Shown: one piece after another, positions 1-38,386 of the stretch
Layout: each line of letters opens with the position of its first letter
Position numbering within the stretch: position 1 is the first letter of the stretch
From: Actinostola sp. cb2023
Taxonomy: Eukaryota > Cnidaria > Anthozoa > Actiniaria > Actinostolidae
Direction of reading: 5' to 3'
DNA: 64,000 nucleotides
Assembly: GCA_033675265.1 (NCBI GenBank)
Contig: JAUJYZ010000962.1
Location: 207,202-271,201 of the forward strand
The notes under the pieces: model-generated
Databases searched by the model: none
Told to the model about the DNA's origin: nothing
The model's input: only the letters and a program-made list of their open reading frames with translations
Position numbers and translations under genes: made by a program

Positions 1-222
1 CTTTTAAAGGGAGAAGGGTTCGTTATTTTGATAGAGAAAAGTAATCCACTTTTAAATAGTTATCCGTTAGGTTGGCCGATTCTCGAGATTTCCCGACACC
101 TCTATGTGTGTGTCCGGTGGTGGATGTCAGCGAAGCATTCTCACAAAGCAGGTACTGAAGACCATGCGTAGCAACTCTATCTGAAATGGTCACACCATCT
201 TAGTGTTGTACACGGTCCTATG

Positions 223-454
223 AAGCCTAGTTCACACTAGCGTCGGAATCAGAATCGTAAGAGGAGCTTATGACCAGTGTGAACTAATATTCGGAGTTCG
301 ATCGGAAGCAGAAGATGCGAATGAATCGGAATCGGAAGGATCAGAAGGTTTTATTTTTCTTACGATTGCGTTGTTTTGATTCACACTAGATCGCAAGCTT
401 CTTGCGATTACGATTGCGATTCCGATGCATACGACGCCAGTGTGGACCAGCCTT
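223..454. mobile_element. Short inverted-repeat element (MITE-like)
   Basis: The two ends are imperfect inverted copies: left AAGCCTAGTTCACACTAGCG, right complement AAGGCTGGTCCACACTGGCG. The interior has repeated GGAATCGGAA and TTGCGATTACG words. It lies 3' of the last visible GCP6 exon. No target duplication is clear. Confidence 0.45.
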
Positions 455-696
455 AATACCCACTAGCGTCAGTACGCGGTCACGACACCGTACTGACGTA
501 TCCGTCACGCAATCGCACGACTTCCACTGCTCCTCACGATATCTTGTAAAAGTCATTGAAATTGAGACGAAGTAGAAATTCTTGTAAATGCGATTGATAG
601 CCACGTCGAACCAGTTTACTGAGAACTAGAAACACAAGGTACAATAAATGAGAAAGAAATAAAATAAAACAAAACAACCAAACATAACTTTATCAC

Positions 697-28618
<27,922 letters not shown>

Positions 28619-29044
28619 CTATAAAACAATAAATGTGTCTATGTACTTCAAAATACTAATACTTTTGGACAACAAGGATGCCAACTACTTTTCAAGGGTT
28701 TTTTATCTACAAAGCGCAGACATGAGATTTGGAGTTTTGCTTGGTTTCGGCTTCTTGCCACACGTAATGTGTGACATATAGCTGATTGCCAAGCTTTCCT
28801 CTTAGCTCGTTTCTGGATTCAGTGTCGGTATGTATGAGCCATGGTGAAGTGTTGCTACGGCTCATTATTGCTGGCCATGCCGTGCTGACGAGTCCCAGTA
28901 AGGACAAAACAGCTGTCCACGGCTGCTTTCTAGTTGCGAGCGTTTCTCATGTCAGAACTGGCTAACCGTTACAAGTGCTATGTGTTATTGTTGCTAGTTT
29001 GGCTAGTTGATGTTGCCCAGAAAGTCATACACGGTTCTTTCTTA

Positions 29045-31545
29045 CTGTTTTACTTTATCAACCACTTCCTTACCCAACCACTTCCTTACCCAACCACTTC
29101 CTGACACCTTACCAACCACTTACTGACACATTACCAACCACTTACTGACACCTTACCAACCACTCACTGACACCTTACAAACCACTTACTGACATCTTAC
29201 AAACCACTCACTGACACCTTACAAACCACTTACTCTGCCTGACACCTTACCAACCACTTACTGACACCTTATCAACCACTTACTGACACCTTATCAACAA
29301 CTTACTGACACCTTACCAACCACTTACTGACACCTTATCAACCACTTACTGACACATTACCAACAACTTACTGACACCTTACCAACCACTTACTGACACC
29401 TTACCAACCACTTACTGACACCATACCAACCACTTACTGAAACCATACCAACCACTTACTGACACCTTACATCCACTTACTGACACCATACCAACCACTT
29501 ACTGAAACCATACCAACCACTTACTGACACTTACTTTGACCACTTACTGACACTTTACCAACCACTTACTGACACCTTACCAACCACTTACTGACACCTT
29601 ACCAACCACTTACTGACACCTTACCAACCACTCACTGACACCTTACAAACCACTTACTGACACCTTACCAACCACTTACTGACACCATACCAACCACTTA
29701 CTCTGCCTGACACCTTACCAACCACTTACTGACACCTTATCAACCACTTACTGACACCTTATCAACCACTTACTGACAACTTATCAACCACTTACTGACA
29801 CCTTATCAACCACTTACTGACACCTTACCAACAACTTACTGACACCTTACCAACCACTTACTAACACCTTACCAACCACTTCCTGACACCTCACCAACCA
29901 CTTACTGACACCTTATCAACCACTTACTGACACCTTACCAACCACTTACTGACACCTTACCAACCACTTACTGACACCTTACCAACCACTTACTGACACC
30001 TTACCAACCACTTACTGACACCTTACCAACCACTTACATACACCATACCAACCACTTACTGACACCTTACCAACCACTTACTGGCACCTTACCAACCACT
30101 TACTGACACCTTATCAACCACTTACTGACACCATAACAACCACTCACTGACACCATAACAACCACTCACTGACACCATAACAACCACTCACTGACACCTT
30201 ACCAACCACTTACTGACACTTACTTTGAACACTTACTGACACCTTACCAACCACTTACTGACACCTTACCCAACCACTTACTGACACTTACTTTGAACAC
30301 TTACTGACACTTTGCCAACTATTTACTGACACCTTTATCAACTACTATACTGACAACTTACCAACAACTTACTGATACCTTACCAACCACTTACTGATAC
30401 CTTACCAACCACTTACTGACACCATACAAACCACTTACTGACACCATACAAACCACTTACTGACACCTTACAAACCACTTACTGACACCTTACCAACCAC
30501 TTACTGACACCTTACCAACCACTTACTGACACCTTACCAACCACTTACTGACACCTTACCAACCACTTACTGACACCTTACCAACCACTTACTGACACCT
30601 TACCAACCACTTACTGACACCTTACCAACCACTTACTGACACCTTACCAACCACTTACTGACACCTTACCAACCACTTACTGACACCATAACAACCACTC
30701 ACTGACACCATAACAACCACTCACTGACACTTACTTTGAACACTTACTGACACCTTACCAACCACTTACTGACACCTTACCAACCACTTACTGACACTTA
30801 CTTTGAACACTTACTGACACTTTGCCAACTATTTACTGACACCTTTATCAACTACTATACTGACAACTTACCAACAACTTACTGATACCTTACCAACCAC
30901 TTACTGATACCTTACCAACCACTTACTGACACCATACAAACCACTTACTGACACCATACAAACCACTTACTGACACCTTACAAACCACTTACTGACACCT
31001 TACCAACCACTTACTGACACCTTACCAACCACTTACTGACACCTTACCAACCACTTACTGACACCTTACCAACCACTTACTGACACCTTACCAACCACTT
31101 ACTGACACCTTACCAACCACTTACTGACACCTTACCAACCACTTACTGACACCTTACCAACCACTTACTGACACCTTACCAACCACTTACTGACACCTTA
31201 CCAACCACTTACTGACACCATAACAACCACTCACTGACACCTTACCAACCACTTACTGACACCTTACCAACCACTTACTGACACCTTACCAACCACTTAC
31301 TGACACTTACCAACCACTTACTGACACCTTACTTACCAACCACTTACTGACACCTTACCAACTATTTGACACCTTACCAAACACTTACTGACACCTTACC
31401 AACCACTTACTGACACCTTACCAACCACTTACTGACACCTTACCAACCACTTACTGACACCTTACCAACCACTTACTGACACCTTACCAAACCACTTACT
31501 GACACCTTACCAACCACTTACTGACACCTTACCAAACCACTTACT
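29045..31545. repeat. 22-bp satellite array, 2.5 kb
   Basis: About 110 copies of CACCTTACCAACCACTTACTGA, with variants such as CCATAACAACCACTCACTGA and longer internal duplications (30230-30720 and 30730-31210 resemble each other). On the minus strand each unit reads TCAGTAAGTGGTTGGTAAGG and so holds a GTAAGT splice-donor word. The array starts directly after the EIF2D exon donor at 31550. Confidence 0.97.
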
Positions 31546-31550
31546 GATAC

Positions 31551-31659
31551 CATAGACAATCTGAAAAGACATGTAGTATTTTTACTCCTTTGCCCCTTAA
31601 GCCATCTTCAAACAAATCCTTTCTTGAGACAGTTTGTAAGCCCTACAGCTGCAGCAGCT
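31551..31659 (-). CDS. EIF2D: EIF2D exon 5 with a 1-base frameshift
   Basis: The frame inherited from exon 4 reads QAAAAVGLT and then soon meets a stop. The next frame reads VSRKDLFEDGLRGKGVKILH and VFSDCLW, matching human MLTSGLKGRGFSVLHTYQDH. The switch falls at the plus-strand TTT run 31633-31635, so one extra base there explains it. It could be a sequencing error or a real lesion. The donor GTATCA borders the 22-bp satellite. Confidence 0.75.
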
Positions 31660-34600
31660 CTGTTAAGAAAAAGGTCACAAATTTACAATTGGTTTTATGA
31701 TGTACAGTATAATTCATAACGTCACAAAAGCATTGCAACTTCTTCCCAGTAATTGCGTAGAGAACACATGGATGGGGGGGGGGGGGGGGGGGGGGGTAGA
31801 GAACACATGGGGGGGGGGGGGGGGTTGGGGGATACTCAGGTATAAGAGTTCCATTTGGAATTTGAAAATTTGGACTGTTTTGGGGTCTGGACGTGAGACT
31901 GTTTGGGGTAGTATGTTTTTGCCAAGGAAAAACAGTGGATAGAGGAGCAATGGAGGGAGGGGGCAAGCTGTACCAAAACACATTGTACAGGTCACATCTT
32001 GAGATAACATGTACAGGTCTACAATAGATCGTTTGCATTTATATCATCATAAAATTTCTGTACATCTACTAGGGTGTTTTCTACATGTACATCTACTAGG
32101 GCTGTTGTATACATGTACATCTACTAGGGGACATTGTATACATGTACATCTACTAGGGTCAATTAAATACATCGAAAGTACATCTACTAGGGGTGTTGTA
32201 TACATGTACATCTACTAGGGGTGTTGTATACATGTACATCTACAGGGGTTTTGTACATGTAATATTTACTAGGGGTGTTGTATACATGTACATGTACTAG
32301 GGGTGTCATTGTATACATGTACATCTACTAGGGGTGTCATTGTATACATGTACATCTACTAGGGTACATCTACTAGGGTGTTGTCATTGTATACATCTAC
32401 TAGGGGGTGTTGTATACATGTATACATCTACTACTAGGGGGTTGTATACATGTACATCTACTAGGGGTGTTGTATACATGTACATCTACTAGGGGTGTTG
32501 TATACATGTACATCTACTAGGGGTGTCATTGTATACATGTACATCTACTAGGGTGTTGTGTACATCTACTAGGGGTCATTGTATACATACATCTACTAGG
32601 GGTGTTGTATACATGTACATCTACTGTATACATGTACATCTACTAGGGGTGTTGTATACATGTACATCTACTAGGGGTGTTGTCATTACTATATACATCT
32701 ACTAGGGGTGTTGTATACATGTACATCTACTAGGGGTGTTATACATGTACATCTACTAGGGGTGTGTATTATGTACATCTACTAGGGGTGTCATGTATAC
32801 ATGTACATCTACTAGGGGTGTCATTGTATGTACATCTACTAGGGGTGTTGTATACATCTACTAGGGGTGTTGAATAGGGGGTCATTGTATACATGTACAT
32901 CTACTAGGGGGTGTTGACATCTACATTGTATACATACATCTACTAGGGGTGTTGTATACATGTACATCTACTAGGGGTGTTGTATACATGTACATCTACT
33001 AGGGGTGTTGTATACATGTACATCTACTAGGGGTGTTGTATACATGTACATCTAGGGGTGTTGTATACATGTCATTGTATACATCTACTAGGGGTGTCAT
33101 GTATACATGTACATCTACTAGGGGTGTTGTATACATGTACATCTACTAGGGGTGTCAAATGGTCCCCACAAAAAGTCAGAGTCTCGCAAAATAAAAAAAA
33201 GCAGTCTCAGAGTCTCAAATTTCGAAAACAAAGGAAATCAGTGAAAAAGCATCTCCGGCTAAAAAAAAAATGCCTTGTCTAGTTGGAGTCTTGCAAAGTT
33301 TCATCAGTCTTCTGGGGAAAAGGTCTTTCATGCTAAGGAGACTGGTTACACTGTATGTTAATTTGCTTATCTGACATTAATTGTAGCTCTAGACTTGTAG
33401 GAACATTGTAAATGAAGAACTATTGAAACATGTCATAAAGTTTTGTGTTCTTCTTTTGAGCTAAATTACAACCTTACTGTTATCCAGACTATTTAATATA
33501 ATAATTAAAAATTTAAACATTGTTCATATTTTGTACTTACTGATTTCCTTTAAGAGTAACAATACATAATTCATCTCTTTCAAAGCATTCAAAGCTGGCA
33601 ATTCCTTCAGTAGGAAGCACCAATCCTGGCAGCATTAAATCTACAATACATAAATCACACTATGATTATCAGGAGATGTATTTCAATATCGCATAATACA
33701 AAATTAAGCCAAAAGCTCCAAACAATATTGATGCAGATTGTAACAACCACTAGATGTAACAACCACTAGATGTAACAACCACTAGATGTAACAACCACTA
33801 GATGTAACAACCATTAGATGTAACAACCACTAGATGTAACAACCACTAGATGTAACAACCATTAGATGTAACAACCACTAGATGTACAACCACTAGATGT
33901 AACAACAACCTCTAGATGTAACAACCACTAGATGTAACAACCACTAGATGTAACAACCACTAGATGTAACAACCACTAGATGTAACAACCATTAGATGTA
34001 ACAACCACTAGATGTAACAACCACTAGATGTAACAACCACTAGATGTAACAACCACTAGATGTAACAACCACTAGATGTAACAACCACTAGATGTAACAA
34101 CCACTAGATGTAACAACCACTAGATGTACATAACAACCACTAGATGTAACAACCACTAGATGTAACAACCATTAGATGTAACAACCACTAGATGTAACAA
34201 CCACTAGATGTAACAACCATTAGATGTAACAACCACTAGATGTAACATGTACAACCACTAGATGTAGAACAACCACTAGATGTAAACACTACCACTAGAT
34301 GTAACAACCACTACATGTAACAACCACTAGATGTAACAACCACTAGATGTAACAACCACTAATATGTAACAACCACTAGATGTAACAACCACTAGATGTA
34401 ACAACCACTAGATGTAACAACCACTAGATGTAACAACCACTAGATGTAACAACCACTAGATGTAACAACCACTAGATGTACATAACAACCACTAGATGTA
34501 ACAACCACTAGATGTAACAACCACTAGATGTAACAACCACTAGATGTAACAACCACTAGATGTAACAACCACTAGATGTAACAACCACTAGATGTAACAA

Positions 34601-37600
34601 CCACTAGATGTAACAACCACTAGATAGTGTAACAACCACTAGATGTAACAACCACTAGATGTAACAACCACTAGATGTAACAACCACTAGATGTAACAAC
34701 CACTAGATGTAACTAGATGTAACTAACCACTAGATGTAACAACCACTAGATGTAACAACCACTAGATGTAACAACCACTAGATGTAATCAATTCCCAGAC
34801 TCAGTTTCTAGCTGCTCTGACAAGCTGAAGTCGCGGAGGAAAGAGAGTCCAGTATAACTGGCATGCGAGAATTTTGGGAAGAATTTAATCGATTCCGTGA
34901 AGTTTTCCCTCACAAAGAGCAATTATAATATTGTTCTAAAGTTTGAACAGCTCCAAGCCATTTATCAAGTGACTCGTGGGAAGGATGTTTTTGTTAATTT
35001 GAGTACGGGCTTTGGAAATTCCTTGATTTATTCTTTATTAATCTGCACGTGCTGTCAGCCATTTCATTCCATTTTATTCTGTCCATGTGATCGTTAAAAA
35101 AATCACTGGTCATATTACATTCCGGGCTCTGAAAATTGAGCTCCGTTAACTCTAGATGAAGAAGTTCTGACCAATAGTAAACTTCACAATGTAGTTTTAG
35201 TTTTCAACTTCTAATGTTATCTAACCTTGATCATTAATAATTTAATTAATGTACACAATCAGCGATAATTTGGGTCAGATCACATGGCATTAGGGCATGC
35301 ACACACAGTATTAAAAAAAAAACACTTAATTTTCCTTTTTGTCAAAATTATGAATTCTTTAAATTGAATTCATGGTGTTTACATACCAGCTCCATTGGCA
35401 AGTTTTTCAAGGACTGTAGGCCAAGTTGTAAAGTTAAGCTTCAATATTTCAGGATGTTTCCACAGAGTATAAACTGAAAATAATAAAATAAATAATTATA
35501 ATGTATGATATAGGCAACGAGTGTTACGACAAAATTTATTGAATGTTTTCGATAAACTGAAAATAATAAAATAACTAATTGTAATTTGACCAAGTATAAC
35601 AAGCCTTTTTACAATTATAACAGAGAGTAATCTCGCAATCTGATTGGCTCTCAGCCATTGTCAATAAGAGTACAGACACATGGAATGATGAATCGCTCGC
35701 GCACGGATCCAGCTCGCGCTTGAATTATGAAACAGTTTTTCTTTCAAACTTTATCCTTGCTGTTTGGATGTTTTTTTGACTTTGTTATTGTAAAAAATTA
35801 CATAAATCGCAAGCGGTTTTCCATTGTCTGTACTCTTGACAATGGATTTGACGTCACAAAATGTTCAAAACTTTGCAGTGGCGTAAGTTTTGAACATTTT
35901 ATGACATCAAATCCATTGTCAATAAGAGTACAGACAATAGAAAACCATTTGCGATTTGTTAAAGTGCCTATGAAATGAAAAAACAGACCCCATTTTTATT
36001 TGCTACTACGAAAATTTACTATTTACGATTCCTTTTCCTTCTGAATGTTTCAAACGTTGGAATAAAATAAACTTCAATCATTATATTTCTCAGAAATGTG
36101 TTTCATTTTTATTGTCCGATAACTTTTAAATGGGTTTTTCACGGCGCGACAGTCATGCAGCAAGCACAGTGACATTATCTACCAAAAGAAAATCTAATGG
36201 AAAATCATAATATGTCACATGTAAGGCATGATTATTCAAGAATGTTCAGACCGATGTTGAGGAAAATCGGTCAAATAAAAGGACTCGAAAATCATCCCGA
36301 ACTTCGTATTTTAACCTATTTTAACCTGGGATTTTAACATCCAGACGATTCAGCAGAGTGACTATGATCTGACGAAGCTGCTGTCTTTTTGCCTATAATT
36401 TCAGAGTTCATGCCTTCGATGTGTCCGAAAATCATTCGGAAACCCTAACAATGGCATATTTTAGTGTGGGCCTATTGGGTCTATTACGAACAGCGTGTTT
36501 GTATGTGAGATGTGCGTATTTCTTTCCTTCGACTGAGATACGAACAAATTCTTCGCATTTTGTGGCCTATGGAAAAAAAGCCCATTCTATAACTTCGGCA
36601 TCCTCCAGAAGTGCCTGAGTAATTAAGATAATTATTCAGCTAATAATTAACACAAATTAATGAATTATTAATGACTTTGAGAAATTGTGATCTTAATTCA
36701 TCGATTCAACACCAGAGCAAAACCACAACAATGTCCGAACATTAATATTTTCGTGACCATTACATGAAGTAATCCATGTGAGCACTAGTGTTGAATCAGT
36801 GAATTAGCATACCATTTGCATTACTCCAGTGATTATTAATAGCTTGAGAAGCTACATGTATATCAAACACTTGAAAGACTGTTGACTTCCTTATTTCAAA
36901 ACACCTATTTTCCAGATACAGTAAGTCTTCACCTTAGAGTCAGCTAAAAACCTCAAGACAAGTGTGCCTGGTGTTTTTTTAACCCACTTGTTTGGAAATC
37001 CAAGGCATAAGTCTTTTTCGTGTTTGATACATGACGTATACCGTAGAGTCCCGGTTATGGCCCCCACCCGGTTATAATCCCCCTCCATTTACTGACTTTT
37101 TACTCCTCCCCATATTAAAGGGGTACTGTATATTATTATTATTATATTATACAGGAAACAATAATTAGGCAATAGATTAGGTTTACCAGACGAGAGTCCA
37201 TTGAAGGAATGGTCAACGCTCAGCGTGCGTCCATCGAGTTATGGATGCACGCGGGAGGCTGCTAAGCACGAGAGAAGAGTAAGAGTCGCACGAGGCGTAG
37301 CCGAGTGCGACTCTAGCTTCTCGAGTGCTTAGCAGCCGACCAAGTGCATCCATAACTCGATGGACGCACAGCTGAAGCGTTGACCATTCCTTTTATAACA
37401 AAGTTACTGCAAATTCAAATGAAACAATTTTATTTTCCAATTGATTTCCGAGCGCGCGCTATGCCGATGACGTGAGCGTGCGTCCATTGAGTTATGGATG
37501 CACGCTCGCGCACACTAATTAGCCAATCAGAGCGTGCGTTATATCAATGCTATGTTATAAATAGAGATGGTAGCACATTGGCAATCCACTCAGATTATAG

Positions 37601-38354
37601 TTTTTCTGAGCACATAAATTTGCATTTCAAAGCTTTTATTTACCATTATTGTTGCATGAACACTGTATAACTAAAATGGTCACGATTAAAACATATTTTT
37701 TTATAGAATGGATTTCTGACATTTTTTACCTCCCTTTTATAAACCCACCGGGTATAAGCCCGATTATAAGCCCACCACAAAACCGTTATGCGTACAAATA
37801 TGCACTAATTTCCATCATGTACTTTACCAGTAGGATATATTCTCTTCTCCACTTCAAAGAATATTGGTTCACCAATCACACTATAAAACACAACCATTTC
37901 TCCAGAGTGTGTTGTAATTTTTGTAACAGCCATGTCATCTTTGTTGGGTACTAAACTTGCTAACTCATCTGGTTGAAGGTTAGGAAAGGATCGCTGGACC
38001 TCTGATCTTAGCCTTCTCCTAGATATGAATGTTACATGGATACAATTTTGTCATATCACAATAATAACATTGAAAGCAGTACATATGTATGTACAGTATA
38101 CATGTATATAATTTTGTCATATCACAAGCATCTACATATGTATGTACAGTATATATAATCTTGAATCAATTGATATACAATGTAGATTGATATAAATTCC
38201 CAAAAACTTAATGCAGAGGAAACGTTATTACATGTAATACACATGCCTGTGTACAAAGAAATGTTAAAATTTTAAAACATAGAAACCATTTCAACAATTG
38301 TAACAATTAAATGTCTTACACTGAATGGGTGAATTCTTCTATAATTTATACCTC

Positions 38355-38386
<32 letters not shown>

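Noticed and set aside
28707..28907. 66-residue minus frame considered as a missing GCP6 or EIF2D exon
   Set aside because: It has no similarity to either protein and its ends lack matching splice phases.
37828..38018. First read as an N-terminal GCP6 exon
   Set aside because: Its sequence and phase match EIF2D, and the exon with MFIKSFKIRTSTAIRGSD at 40061 joins it exactly.
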